A stretch of 64,000 bases of DNA from Deltaproteobacteria bacterium (GCA_016218815.1 JACRCX010000080.1:62001-126000), one strand, 5' to 3'; positions 17,872 through 29,338 are shown, counted from the stretch's first letter. Made by a program: numbers and translations. The notes: generated by a model from the letters alone, not told the origin.

Positions 17872-18783
17872 CTACGGCGGCAGCACCAGGGGCACCCAGT
17901 TCGTCCGCAACTTGCGCGCGCCGACATTGCGTGCCGAGCCGTCCCACACCGCGAAGGCGGCGTAGGTGCGGCGGCCGCGCGTTGGAGCCTCCTCGGCCGC
18001 GGCGGCCAGCGGGATCGCGATCGTCACCACCCACCGATCGCCGTGCCGTACGCCCCGCCCGACGGAAGCCGGCCGAGGCAGGGCGGTCAGCGTGCCAAAA
18101 CCCCGTGCCACGGCGTCCTGCACGGCGAAGCCGGGCGGCGGCGGCGGCGGGCCGCCGTGACCCGGGGGCGGGCCGGGCAGCGAGGCCATCGCGGTGACGG
18201 GGTTTCCGGCCGCCCGCGCCGGCGCGTACCGCGTCTCCATCTCGGCGCGCACCGCCGGATCGGCCGCCGCGGCGAACGGGTAGTGGTCAATCGCCTCGTT
18301 GGGGTACCGGCTCGCCTGTTCGGCGGCGACGTCGGCCGGGCGGTCCTGCCAGGCGGCCTTCCAGACGCTGATCCGCACCGGTTTGTCCGGCTCGCCCATC
18401 TGCGCGCTGGGCACGTCGCCGCCCGCCGCGACCGGGAGCTGGACGGCCACCGCGTCGCCGAACCGGCCCAGACCGACCTCGTGGTCCTCGGTCCCGTCCA
18501 TCCACTCCAGGCGGAACACGACCCGGCCGCCGTCGACCAGCGCTCGGACGCCGACGGTCGGCACGCCGGAAACCGCCTGCTTCGGCTCGACCACGTCCTG
18601 CGCCAGGAGCGGGACGGCCATCTCCGGCGCCGCGTCCCAGGCGACGTCGAGGCCGTCCAGGGGCGCGAGATCGGGCACGGCCGCCGCCCGCACCTCGGTG
18701 ATCGGCGGCGGTGGGGGAGGGGGCGCCTTCTTCGTACAGGAGACGCCGGCAATCAGGACGATCACGGCAATGGAGGTGCGCAT
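17872..18783 (-). CDS. Haem-b gamma subunit of type II DMSO-reductase-family enzyme (ethylbenzene dehydrogenase gamma-like)
   Basis: This 303-residue protein has a short signal with a possible lipidation site at C16 (GVSC), followed by a Pro run. The body resembles the gamma subunit of ethylbenzene and DMS dehydrogenases, which binds haem b through Met and Lys. Candidate ligands are M129 (SAQMGEP) and K291 (VGARKLRTNW), the latter in the AFAVWDGSARNVGARK end that typifies the family. Its function is to pass electrons between the beta subunit and a cytochrome c. GGAGGAGG precedes the ATG, 14 bases after the beta stop. Lipid anchoring would be unusual, and the lipobox is imperfect (G at -3). 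Confidence 0.83.
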   Translation of the reverse strand: MRTSIAVIVLIAGVSCTKKAPPPPPPPITEVRAAAVPDLAPLDGLDVAWDAAPEMAVPLLAQDVVEPKQAVSGVPTVGVRALVDGGRVVFRLEWMDGTEDHEVGLGRFGDAVAVQLPVAAGGDVPSAQMGEPDKPVRISVWKAAWQDRPADVAAEQASRYPNEAIDHYPFAAAADPAVRAEMETRYAPARAAGNPVTAMASLPGPPPGHGGPPPPPPGFAVQDAVARGFGTLTALPRPASVGRGVRHGDRWVVTIAIPLAAAAEEAPTRGRRTYAAFAVWDGSARNVGARKLRTNWVPLVLPP

Positions 18784-18797
18784 CGTTCCTCCTCCCG

Positions 18798-19928
<1,131 letters not shown>

Positions 19929-19930
19929 CG

Positions 19931-22900
19931 CTACTCCTCCTCCCCGGCGTCGATCCATCCGCCGTCGAGGAAGCGGCGGAAGGCGGGGGTCTCGTAGCCG
20001 GGACGGAAGCCGAGCGCCGCGGGGCGCCACAGTCCCTTGCCGTCCAGCCCTCCCGCCTCCGCTCGCTCGACCTTGGCCACCGCCTCGCGCGGTGCTCCCG
20101 TGGGGCAATGGACGTCGGCCAGGAACCCCTGCCCGATCGCCTGCCCCATGTTCTCCTTGCGGACGAGCGTGTCGGTCATGAGCGTCGGCTTGAGCCAGGC
20201 CCGGGTGCCGCTCTGGTGGCTGCCCGAGCGGAACATCGCCTGGTAGTTCGTCTCCGGGTTCTTCGCCAGGCCGTCCGGGCGCTCCGCCGCGCCCCGGAGC
20301 GAACCGGGCGTGGCGCCGTACATGTTGTGCCACATGCGGGTGACGCCGCGCGGCGTGCCGGGGTAGTAGCGGGCGCGGCACAGCAGCCGCGCGACCTTGT
20401 AGAACGGGTCGTCGGGCTTGAAGTTGCGGTAGGGACGGTCCGAGGGATCGGAATCGACCCACACATAGTCCCCGTCCTCCACCCCCAGCTCCCTGGCGTC
20501 CGCGGGGTGGATGTCCAGGTACCCCTCCGTGACGAACGGCATGCGCTTGTCGCGCCGGTAGATGTCGCCGAACGGGCCGAAGAGCACGGCCGTCATGTCG
20601 GTATCGACGGGCGTTGTGTGGGCGCCGTGCCGGTACTTCGGCGTGTGGAACAGGAAGCGGTAGCCCCGCGCAGCCAGCGGATGCGCGGAGGCCACGATCT
20701 GCCGCCAGGTGCGGCGGACGTTGCGGGCCTGGCGCGTCTCCGTCGAGAGATCGGCCGGATCGAAGCCGCAGGCCGCGGGCTCCTCCGGCCGCAGGAACGC
20801 GGCCGCGTCGGCGAGGATCACGTTCGGCTCGTGCGGCGTCGCGTCGACCGGCTCGCGGTGCACGGGCAGGTTCTCCCCGGCCGCCAGGAACTCCGGCTCG
20901 TCGCGGTAGAACTCCAGGCGTCCGCTGCGCCCGTACCACGGCGTCGATTCCTCGGTCTGCTCCCAGCCCGTCGCCCGCGGCGTGGTGCGGCTCATCATCA
21001 GCGCCGGCACGCCCTCCTGTGCCTTGGCGTGCAGGTCCGCGAAACGGTAGCCGCGGGCGCTGGTGCTGGCGTCGAGCACCCGCTGCAGGTACACGCCGAC
21101 GTCCCCGGGCGTCGCGTAGCGCCACACGTCGGCCAGACGCGCGTCGCCGATCAACTCCCCCAGGCGCCGCCCGACCAGCGACAGCACCTCGAGGTCCCCC
21201 CGCGTGTCGTACAGCCGCGGCAGCGGGGTCGCCGGGAACACCTGCAGGAACGGGTTGGTCACCGACGCCGTCAGGTCGGGCACCTTGAACTCGGCCCACG
21301 AGTCCACCCCGAACACCACGTCCGCCCACTCGCACGACCCGGTCCACCACCAGTCCTGCACCACGAGCATCTCGACCAGCGGCAGCGTGTTGTGGACGAG
21401 GTCGTAGTGCCACTTCGCGTTGCCGATGGCGGAGTTCGAGTTCGCCACCCACGCCGTGCGCGTGGGGCAGGGCATGTGCGTGCGGCCCGTGAGCAGCTTC
21501 TTGCCGACCCGGAGCGGCCGGTCGCCGTAGTTGAAGTAGTGCAGCGACTCGTACTTCGTGTACTTCGCCGTGCGGGCCGGCTTGGCGGGATCCAGCTCCA
21601 GGTCGAACGGGTTCTCCGCGGTGAACTGCCCCAGGCCGTTGAACAGCGCGACGCGGTAGTTGCCCGCGTAGCTGCCGACGTTGCCGCCGATGCGGCCGAC
21701 GTTGCCCGTCAGCGCCGCGAGGAGGTAGACGGTGCGGTCCTTGAGGTCGTTGTTGAAGAACTGGTTCGGTCCCATCCCCATCGCGAACAGCGTGCTCCCC
21801 CGGGCCGCCGCGATGTCCCGTGCCAGCGACTCCACCGCCGCCGCCGGCGCCCACGTCAGCGCCTCCGTCGCCTCGGGCGGGAAGTTCTCCATCACGTAGC
21901 TCTTGATCAGGTCGTAGACCGGGCGGGCCTGGACCGTCCCGCCCGCGACCAGCGGGACCGTGAAGGTCCCTTCCAGCGCCGGGTCCAGCCCCGCCGCGTC
22001 GAACCGATCGCCCACCTGGTCGCGGCTGAGCGCCGCGGGCCCGCCCGCCGTCCGGTTCCAGATCACGAAGTCGCCCCACGCCACCCGCTGCTCGGCCGTG
22101 ACGAGCTGTCCCGTCTGCTGGAACGGCGGCGGCGGCGTCTGTCCGGCCTCGAGCACCGTCGTGTGGTTGTCCAGCGGCCCCGGCTGCCAGCCGGGCACGC
22201 AGTCCGCCGCGCGCAGCAGCGTCCCCGTGTCCGCGCGCACCAGCAGCGGCAGGTCGGTGTTGCGCTTGACGAACGACTCGTCGAACAACCCGTCGCGCAG
22301 GATGACGTGGCACAGCCCCAGCGCCAGCGCGGGCGTCGTGCCGGGACGCACCACGAGCGACTCGTCGCCCTTGCACGACGTGGAGCTGACCTCGCACGCG
22401 ATGACCACGACCTTGGTGCCCTGCAGGCGCGCCTCGGTCAGCCAGTGGCTGTCCGGCATCTTGGTGCAGATCCAGTTCATGCCCCAGACGAGGACCAGCT
22501 TCGAGTGCTCGACCGCGCTGAGGTCGAACTCGCCCGTCTGCTGGCCGGTGACCATCGGATGGCCGGGCGGCAGGTCCGTGTGCCAGGAGTAGCTGTCCCA
22601 GTGGCGGCCGCCGAGCGCCTCGTCGGGCGGCACGTCGCGGATTTTCGCGTCCAGGAGCGCCAGCGAGCCCGCGAGGCGGGAGAGGGCGAAGACCCGCGTC
22701 CCGAGCAGCGGCATGCCGCCGCGGAACTTGAGCGCCTGCGTGCCCGCGCCGTGCATCGCCTCGACCATCGCCTCGTCCGCACCCTGCGCTTTCAGCCGCG
22801 CCGCCCCCTCTTCGCCCGAGTAGGTTCGCGCCACGTTCTCCAGCGTGCGCGCGACCACGTCGACGGCGACGTCCCAGGTCACCTGCTCCCAGCCGTCCTC

Positions 22901-23419
22901 GGCGCGGCGGAAGTTCTCCGCCGGCGGCCGGCCCGTCTGCGGGTCGCGCGGAAAGCCCGCCTCGACCCAGGCCCGGAAGCCGCGGCGCACCATGGGTCCG
23001 CGGACCCGCCGGTCGCCGTAGATGCGGCGCGTGAGCGCCAGCCCCTTCTGGCAGCAACGCGGGTCCCAGCGGTGCGAGGCCCCGTTGCCGTACAGGTCCG
23101 TCGCCTTGCCGTAGCCGTAGGTCGGGCCGATGCGGGTCACCACGCCGTTGCGCACCTCGGCCCGCAGCAGGCAGTTGTGCGTGTCGTTCGGCGCGCACAG
23201 GAAGACGAACGACGAGTCGGAGCGGAAGAGGTCGCGGTAGACCTTCTCCCAGTCGCGGTCCGGGTAGTGGTCCAGCGGGTTGTCCACCAGCACCGCGTCC
23301 AGGCCCCACGCAGCGGCGGCGCCCGTGAGCAGCGCGCCGAAGCCCAGCTTCGTCGCGCCGGCGAGGAAGTCGCGGCGGGTTACGGCGCGGTCGGCACCGG
23401 GCGTCGGGCTGCGGCTCAT
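19931..23419 (-). CDS. Molybdopterin catalytic alpha subunit, type II DMSO reductase family (Nar/Nxr-like)
   Basis: This 1162-residue oxidoreductase has a TAT signal (TRRDFLAG, residues 14-21), so the complex faces the periplasm. The cluster-binding motif near the N-terminus is C75-x3-D79-x-H81-x-C83, with C122/C123. By alignment with NarG, the HTDLPPGHP segment (Asp282) corresponds to the YCDLPPASP stretch that holds the Asp ligand of molybdenum in type II enzymes, and TKMPDSHWLTEAR, GTK and PGTTPALAL also align. The segment YGDRRVRGPMVRRGFRAW recalls NxrA and archaeal-type pNar proteins as I remember them. The substrate (nitrate, nitrite, chlorate, selenate or another) is undetermined. The start ATG overlaps the cytochrome stop (ATGA) after AGGAGGA. 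Confidence 0.9.
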   Translation of the reverse strand: MSRSPTPGADRAVTRRDFLAGATKLGFGALLTGAAAAWGLDAVLVDNPLDHYPDRDWEKVYRDLFRSDSSFVFLCAPNDTHNCLLRAEVRNGVVTRIGPTYGYGKATDLYGNGASHRWDPRCCQKGLALTRRIYGDRRVRGPMVRRGFRAWVEAGFPRDPQTGRPPAENFRRAEDGWEQVTWDVAVDVVARTLENVARTYSGEEGAARLKAQGADEAMVEAMHGAGTQALKFRGGMPLLGTRVFALSRLAGSLALLDAKIRDVPPDEALGGRHWDSYSWHTDLPPGHPMVTGQQTGEFDLSAVEHSKLVLVWGMNWICTKMPDSHWLTEARLQGTKVVVIACEVSSTSCKGDESLVVRPGTTPALALGLCHVILRDGLFDESFVKRNTDLPLLVRADTGTLLRAADCVPGWQPGPLDNHTTVLEAGQTPPPPFQQTGQLVTAEQRVAWGDFVIWNRTAGGPAALSRDQVGDRFDAAGLDPALEGTFTVPLVAGGTVQARPVYDLIKSYVMENFPPEATEALTWAPAAAVESLARDIAAARGSTLFAMGMGPNQFFNNDLKDRTVYLLAALTGNVGRIGGNVGSYAGNYRVALFNGLGQFTAENPFDLELDPAKPARTAKYTKYESLHYFNYGDRPLRVGKKLLTGRTHMPCPTRTAWVANSNSAIGNAKWHYDLVHNTLPLVEMLVVQDWWWTGSCEWADVVFGVDSWAEFKVPDLTASVTNPFLQVFPATPLPRLYDTRGDLEVLSLVGRRLGELIGDARLADVWRYATPGDVGVYLQRVLDASTSARGYRFADLHAKAQEGVPALMMSRTTPRATGWEQTEESTPWYGRSGRLEFYRDEPEFLAAGENLPVHREPVDATPHEPNVILADAAAFLRPEEPAACGFDPADLSTETRQARNVRRTWRQIVASAHPLAARGYRFLFHTPKYRHGAHTTPVDTDMTAVLFGPFGDIYRRDKRMPFVTEGYLDIHPADARELGVEDGDYVWVDSDPSDRPYRNFKPDDPFYKVARLLCRARYYPGTPRGVTRMWHNMYGATPGSLRGAAERPDGLAKNPETNYQAMFRSGSHQSGTRAWLKPTLMTDTLVRKENMGQAIGQGFLADVHCPTGAPREAVAKVERAEAGGLDGKGLWRPAALGFRPGYETPAFRRFLDGGWIDAGEEE

Positions 23420-25122
23420 GGTGTTCCTCCTGGCGGCGGGGGCGGTGGCGGAGGCGGCAGGGTCCGCACGTAGGCGACCAGATCGGCGATGGCGGTGGAG
23501 TCGAGCGCGGCGAAGGAGACCGAGCCGGCGGCGAACGACGGCATCTGCGTGCCCGCGCGTCCCTGCGCGATCGTCGCCGCGAGGAACTCGTCCGTCGCCG
23601 CCTCCCGGAACGCGACGTTGGCGAGCTGCGGGGCGTGCAGCCCCTCGCCCTGCGCCCCGTGGCACGGCGCGCAGCGCTCCGCGAACAGCGCCCGGCCTGC
23701 CTGCGCGCTCCCCGGCGGCAGCGTCCACGTCGCACGCAGGTCGTGGTCCTCCGCCCCCTGCCCGCGGAGCCAAGTCACGAGGGCGTCGAGCTCCGCCGGC
23801 CGCAAGCCGCCGTCCTTGGAGCCCCAGGCCGGCATCAGGCGCCCGGGACGGCCCAGCTCCAGCGTACGCACCAGGAAGGCGTCGGAGGCGACGGCGAGGA
23901 ACCCGGGACGCGCGATCCCGGGGAAGGCGACCGGCAGCGACCCGAATTGTCGCCCCCTACCGTCCACCCCGTGGCAGCCGGCGCAGAACACCCCGAACAG
24001 CGTTTCGCCGTCCGTCGCGAAGTCGCGGTCGCCGAGGCGCGCCGCGCGTACGCGGTCCGGCGGCCAGAACTTCGCGGGCACGTCCAGCGCCCGCAGCGAG
24101 AACATGTACAGGTCGAGCTGCTCGACCTGCGCGTCCGCGAGGCCCAGATCCGGCATCTGGCTGCCCGGCACGACCCGCACCGGGTCCCGGAAGTGCTGCG
24201 ACAGCCAGTTCGCCGTCGTGCGCTCGCCGCGGACGCCCGTGAAATCGAGCTGCGCGGCCAGCCGCCGGCCGATGGAGGTCAGCTCCGGTCCGGCGTCGCC
24301 GCCGACGCCGTCGATCTGGTGGCAGCCGCGGCAACCCAGCCGGTGGGCGGCGATCTTCGCCTCCGGCAGGGCCGCACCCCCGAACCGGGAGCGGAGGTAC
24401 TCCGTGATCGCCGCGACGTCGCCCGCCGGGACCTCGCCGTAGTCCTCGAGCCACGGGCCGGACTCCGCCAGCCGGTGGCGCCGCAGGTGGCTTTCGTGCC
24501 AGTCCTCGGGCACCCCGGAGAACCCGGCCAGCGTCAGCTCGGGTCCGCCCCCGCGGCCGCCGTGGCCGTCGACCGCGTGGCACGTCGGGCAGTCGTAGCG
24601 CGCGAAGAGCGCCGCGCCCCGCTCGGACAGCGTCCGCGACGGGACCCGCAGGTGCGTGTGGCAGCCGCCGCAGCCGGCGGCGGCGAAGCGTCGCGGGACC
24701 AGCGGGTCGTCCCAGAACTCGACGTTTCCGTGCGCGGCGGCCTTCTTGGTCGCGCGGCCCTGGCCGCCGTGGCAGACGGTGCAGCCGAGGTCCGCGGGGT
24801 CGTGGTGCACGTCGGGGTGCGCGGCGAACAGCTTGTCGCCGGGCAGCGGCGCGGCCGTCCCCATTGCCAGATGGCACGTCGTGCAGCGGTCGGTGATTCC
24901 CAGCGCGGGCTTCCAGATTTGCTGGATCGCGACGTCGACCGGCGCCGCGCCCGAGCCTTCGGCCAGCTCGTTGTAGCGCTCCTGCACGTCGCGCCATTCG
25001 GTGAAGCGGCTCCGGACCGGGGCGATGGCCAGCACGGCGACGAAGACCACGGCGAGGACGGCGAAGACCCGCAGCAGGTGGGTCATGCCGAGGTCGGTCT
25101 GGCGGACCTGGATGTCGCGCAT
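23416..25122 (-). CDS. Heptahaem membrane-anchored cytochrome c
   Basis: This 568-residue protein has one N-terminal helix (about residues 15-35) and then seven CxxCH motifs: CTTCH, CTVCH, CGGCH, CPTCH, CRGCH, CAGCH and CAPCH. The last two lie in cytochrome-c-like domains with Met candidates (RLMPAWG, TQMPSF). The tail is a run of prolines. It lies between the cytochrome b and molybdoenzyme genes, which suggests it carries electrons from the bc complex to the enzyme or the reverse. It overlaps the alpha subunit start by ATGA. Confidence 0.92.
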   Translation of the reverse strand: MRDIQVRQTDLGMTHLLRVFAVLAVVFVAVLAIAPVRSRFTEWRDVQERYNELAEGSGAAPVDVAIQQIWKPALGITDRCTTCHLAMGTAAPLPGDKLFAAHPDVHHDPADLGCTVCHGGQGRATKKAAAHGNVEFWDDPLVPRRFAAAGCGGCHTHLRVPSRTLSERGAALFARYDCPTCHAVDGHGGRGGGPELTLAGFSGVPEDWHESHLRRHRLAESGPWLEDYGEVPAGDVAAITEYLRSRFGGAALPEAKIAAHRLGCRGCHQIDGVGGDAGPELTSIGRRLAAQLDFTGVRGERTTANWLSQHFRDPVRVVPGSQMPDLGLADAQVEQLDLYMFSLRALDVPAKFWPPDRVRAARLGDRDFATDGETLFGVFCAGCHGVDGRGRQFGSLPVAFPGIARPGFLAVASDAFLVRTLELGRPGRLMPAWGSKDGGLRPAELDALVTWLRGQGAEDHDLRATWTLPPGSAQAGRALFAERCAPCHGAQGEGLHAPQLANVAFREAATDEFLAATIAQGRAGTQMPSFAAGSVSFAALDSTAIADLVAYVRTLPPPPPPPPPGGTP

Positions 25123-25134
25123 CGCCGGCCCCGC

Positions 25135-25850
<716 letters not shown>

Positions 25851-25854
<4 letters not shown>

Positions 25855-26666
25855 GGCGTGCCTCCGCCTGCCGCCGGTGGCGCGCCCGCCGGCGCGTCGG
25901 TGCGGCCCTTCCCGCCGGCGCGCCCGGCAGTTTCGCGCGGGAGGTCCAGCGGCGGCAGGTAGATCCCGCCGTCCTTGCGCACGCGCCAGACGTGGATCGC
26001 GACGCCGACGACCAGCGCGGCCGGCAGGATCACGCAGTGCAGCACGTAGAAGCGCAACAGGGCCGGCTCGCCGATCTCCGTGCCGCCCAGCAGCAGGAAG
26101 CGCGTGTCCCCGCCGATCCACGGCGTGGCACCCGCCATGTTGGCGCCGACGGTGACGCCCCAGTACGCGAGCTGGTCCCAGGGCAGGAGGTAGCCGGTGT
26201 ACGAGAGCAGGATGGTGGTGACGAAGAGCACGACGCCGATGACCCAGTTGAACTCCCGCGGCGGCCGGTACGCGCCCGCGAAGAAGACCCGCACCATGTG
26301 CAGGAAGACGATCGCCACCATCGCGTGCGCCGACCAGCGGTGCAGGTTGCGCAGAAAGACGCCCGACGACACGACGAACTCCAGGTCCTTCATGTCCTCG
26401 TACGACTCGGGCACCGACGGCCGGTAGTACAGCATGAGCAGGATGCCGGTGATGGTGAGGATCAGGAAACACGCGGCCGCCAGCCCGCCGAGGAAGTAGG
26501 TGCGTGTGAACGCGATCGCGCGCAACCGCACCTTGACGGGGTGGATGTGCAGGAAGAGGTTACTGAAGACCGCCAGGGCGCGGTTGCGGTTCGAATCCGG
26601 GAAGCCGTGGCGGACGATCGAGCGCCAGACGCGGTTGCCCGTCACCAGTCCTCCCGGCGCGCTCAT
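25851..26666 (-). CDS. Cytochrome b N-terminal part (b6-like)
   Basis: This 271-residue protein has four membrane helices carrying two haem-b sites: H109-x13-H123 and H210-x14-H225. The 13/14 spacing is that of b6-type cytochromes; mitochondrial-type bc1 has 13/13. The DGGIYLPPLD segment after the fourth helix also fits b6. A Gly/Ala/Pro-rich tail follows. Together with the Rieske protein and the C-terminal half it should oxidise quinol (or reduce quinone) in the inner membrane. It is translationally coupled to both neighbours (ATGA overlaps). Confidence 0.93.
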
Positions 26667-27157
26667 GCCGGCACCTCCAGCACGAAGTCCTCCGCGACTT
26701 CCCGCCGCGTGTCCACCACCAGGAAGCCCTTCTCCAGCGTCAGCTCGAAGCGGGGGAGCGAGCGCGGCGCGGGACCGCCCGTAACCCGGCCCTCGCGGGA
26801 ATACCGGCTGCCGTGGCAGGGACAGAAGATCCGATCGCCTGCCGCCTCGAACTGCGTCATGCAGCCCAGGTGGGTGCACACCGCCGACATCGCGATGAAC
26901 CCGCGGGCCGTGCGGATCACGTAGAGCTTGCGCCGCGGCAGCGGCGTCACCGAGCCGACCGCGAACTCGCCGGGACGGCCGAGCTTGAAGCGCCGCTCGT
27001 CCTCGTACAGCACGTTCGGGGAGAGGTAGCGGAAGCCGACGATGCCGGTTCCCGCGACGGCGACCGCCAGCGCCCCCGCGCCGCAGAGCGACAGGAAACG
27101 TCGGCGGCTCGCGTCCTGCTCGTCCAGCGGCTCGTGCAGATCGTCCCACAGCGGCAT
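26663..27157 (-). CDS. Rieske 2Fe-2S protein
   Basis: This 164-residue protein has an N-terminal SRRRFLSL signal-anchor, probably TAT-dependent. The Rieske ligands are C94 and H96 (CTHLGC) and C112 and H115 (CPCHGS), with C99 and C114 able to form the usual disulfide. It would pass electrons from quinol to the heptahaem cytochrome. It overlaps the cytochrome b gene by ATGA. The 186 bases upstream contain a structured inverted-repeat element. Confidence 0.95.
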   Translation of the reverse strand: MPLWDDLHEPLDEQDASRRRFLSLCGAGALAVAVAGTGIVGFRYLSPNVLYEDERRFKLGRPGEFAVGSVTPLPRRKLYVIRTARGFIAMSAVCTHLGCMTQFEAAGDRIFCPCHGSRYSREGRVTGGPAPRSLPRFELTLEKGFLVVDTRREVAEDFVLEVPA

Positions 27158-27212
27158 GCTCGACCTCCCCGGTTCACGGCGCGGCGAGCTTCGCCGGAAC
27201 GACCATCATCGC

Positions 27213-27314
27213 GTAGCGGCGAGGCGTGGCGGCCGAAGGCCGCGAGCCCGCCGGTTCGCGGTCGCGGTCCGGCGGACTTGCCGGCGCTTCGCGCCGGCTG
27301 CGTCTCGCCGCTAC
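27213..27314. repeat. 102-bp structured inverted-repeat element
   Basis: The element has perfect 11-bp ends (GTAGCGGCGAG at 27213-27223, CTCGCCGCTAC at 27304-27314). Inside are two hairpins: GCGGCC-GAA-GGCCGC (27229-27243) and GCCGGCGC-TTC-GCGCCGGC (27280-27298). It lies between the flavoprotein and Rieske genes, both on the minus strand, so it may act as an RNA processing site, attenuator or REP-like repeat. Confidence 0.7.
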
Positions 27315-27343
27315 CAGCCGAATCCATTCGCAATGCCACGGCG

Positions 27344-29272
27344 TCACAGCACTTTCTCCGCCGCCGCGACGAGCGGCTCCTCGTCCTCGCGGTAGAACGC
27401 CTGCATCGTGATCAGGCCCACCGGGCACCGGCGCGCGCACAGCCCGCAGCGGATGCACGCGGTCTCGTCCTTGAGCAGCGCGGCGCCGGAGGGGTGGTCG
27501 AGCAGCACGAGCGGCGCGCCGTCGGGGAGGCGCCGCAGGCCCGCGCCGTCGGGCCGGCGGGCGATCCGCCGCAGCGACACTAGGTCGATGCAGTGCTCGG
27601 GGCATACGTCCACGCAGCCCCCGCACTGGATGCACTCGCTCCCCTGCATGCGCGACGAGTCGAAGATCGTGTTCACCCAGCAGTGCAGACAGCGGCTGCC
27701 CTCCGCGCGCGCGTCCTCCTCGCCCAGCGGGCGCTCGACCTCGACCCGCCGATCGCGGCGCTCCACCGGCACCAGCGGCAGCTTCCGTCGCGCAGTCTTC
27801 TCGTAGTCGCCGCGCGCGAAGGGGTGGTCGTAGCCGAAGGTGTCGAAGACGCGTACGCGGTACGGGATAGCGGCGTCGCGCCGGCCCGTCAGCCGGGTGT
27901 CGATCGCCCGCGCCGCGCGGCGGCCGTCAGCCACGGCGTCGATCACGATTCGCGGCCCGAACGCGACGTCGCCCCCGGCGTAGACGCCCGGCCGGCTCGT
28001 GGCGAGCGTCGCGCGGTCGACCCGGATCGTGTTCTGGCGGGTCACTACCAGGCCGTGATCCGGGCCGAGGAACGACAGGTCCGCGGTCTGCCCGATCGCG
28101 AGCACGACCGTGTCCGCGGGAAGCTCCCGCTCCGTCCCTTCCACGAACCGCGGCGAGAACTTCCCCGCCTCGTCGAACACCCGCGCCACGTCGATCGTCT
28201 GCAGTGCCCGCACCTTCCCCCCCTCGCCGACGATCGCCCGCGGGCCGCGGCGGAACACGACCCGGATCCCCTCCTCCGTCCCCTCCTCCAGCTCGCGCGG
28301 GTCGGCGGGCATCTCCTCGCGCGATTCCAGCGCCACCAGCGTCACGTCGCGGCGCAGGAGCCGCGCCGCCGCCATCGCCGCGTCGCGCGCGAGGTTGTGG
28401 TGCTCCTCGTCGGGGAACGACGTGCCGCCGAATCTCCGCGCGCTGCGGGCGACGTCGAAGGCGACGCTGCCGCCCCCGACGACCACCATGCGCTCGCCGA
28501 CGTCCAGCGGCGTGCCGAGGTTGACATGGGCCAGGAAGTCGACGGCGGTCAGCACGCCGGGCAGGTCCCCACCCGGCAGGGGGAGGATGCGTCCCTTCCG
28601 GCAACCGGGTGCCAGGAAGACGGCCTCGTAGTCGCGCAGGAGCGCCCCGAACGCGACGTCGCGGCCGATCTCCACCCCCAGCCGGATCTCCGCACCCAGC
28701 CACGCGACGAAGTCCACCTCGCACTGCAACAGCTCGCGCGGCAGCCGGTACTCCGGGATGCCCAGCCTCATCATCCCCCCGGCCACGGGAGCCCCGTCGA
28801 ACACGACGACCTTGTGGCCCATCAGCGCCAGGTCGTGCGCGCACGACAGTCCGGCCGGACCCGCGCCGACGACCGCCACGTTCCCCGGCAGCTCGGCCTT
28901 CGGCCGCGGCCGCTCCACCACCTCCAGGATCCGGGCGAAGTCCCGCGCCGACTCGACGCCGAACTTCTCGGTCACGACCCGCTTGAGTGCGCGGATCTGG
29001 ATCGGGTCGTCGATCGTCCCGCGCCGGCACGCGGACTCGCACGGGTGGGCGCAGATCCGCCCGCAGATCGATGCCAGGGGGTTCGGCCCCCGCGCCAGCG
29101 CGTAGGCCTCCTCGAGCCTGCCCTGTGCGATGAGGCTGACGTAGCCGCCCGCGTTCGTGCCGACCGGGCAGGCGGCGCGGCACGGGAAGTTGCTCTCGAG
29201 GTAGGACGTGTCCTGGGCGTCCCGGCTGTCCCACCAACTCGGGAGCAGATCCTGCGCGGTCATCGGTTCCAT
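27344..29272 (-). CDS. GltD/NfnB-like FAD oxidoreductase with extra ferredoxin clusters
   Basis: This 642-residue protein begins with the Cys region of glutamate-synthase small subunits (CRAACPVGT, CGRICAHPCESAC). It continues with an FAD site (VVGAGPAGLSCAHD), an NAD(P)-binding site (VVVGGGSVAFDVAR) and the closing YAGGDV FAD motif. The C-terminus adds two 4Fe-4S motifs (CIQCGGCVDVCPEHC and CIRCGLCARRCPVG). It likely moves electrons between NAD(P)H and iron-sulfur or quinone partners. Its position heading the Rieske/cytochrome b genes suggests it is a subunit or feeder of that complex. The ATG at 29272 has GGAG upstream; another ATG nine bases later does not. Confidence 0.85.
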   Translation of the reverse strand: MEPMTAQDLLPSWWDSRDAQDTSYLESNFPCRAACPVGTNAGGYVSLIAQGRLEEAYALARGPNPLASICGRICAHPCESACRRGTIDDPIQIRALKRVVTEKFGVESARDFARILEVVERPRPKAELPGNVAVVGAGPAGLSCAHDLALMGHKVVVFDGAPVAGGMMRLGIPEYRLPRELLQCEVDFVAWLGAEIRLGVEIGRDVAFGALLRDYEAVFLAPGCRKGRILPLPGGDLPGVLTAVDFLAHVNLGTPLDVGERMVVVGGGSVAFDVARSARRFGGTSFPDEEHHNLARDAAMAAARLLRRDVTLVALESREEMPADPRELEEGTEEGIRVVFRRGPRAIVGEGGKVRALQTIDVARVFDEAGKFSPRFVEGTERELPADTVVLAIGQTADLSFLGPDHGLVVTRQNTIRVDRATLATSRPGVYAGGDVAFGPRIVIDAVADGRRAARAIDTRLTGRRDAAIPYRVRVFDTFGYDHPFARGDYEKTARRKLPLVPVERRDRRVEVERPLGEEDARAEGSRCLHCWVNTIFDSSRMQGSECIQCGGCVDVCPEHCIDLVSLRRIARRPDGAGLRRLPDGAPLVLLDHPSGAALLKDETACIRCGLCARRCPVGLITMQAFYREDEEPLVAAAEKVL

Positions 29273-29338
29273 CGCCGCACGCTCCGCCCCGGCCGGCTTG
29301 ACGGACACGCGTCCCGGCCAGGGGCCGCCGAAACCCAT

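Noticed and set aside
26588..26598. GGTTCGAATCC resembling a tRNA T-loop
   Set aside because: It lies inside the cytochrome b coding frame (minus strand, PDSNRNR), and no acceptor or anticodon stems surround it.
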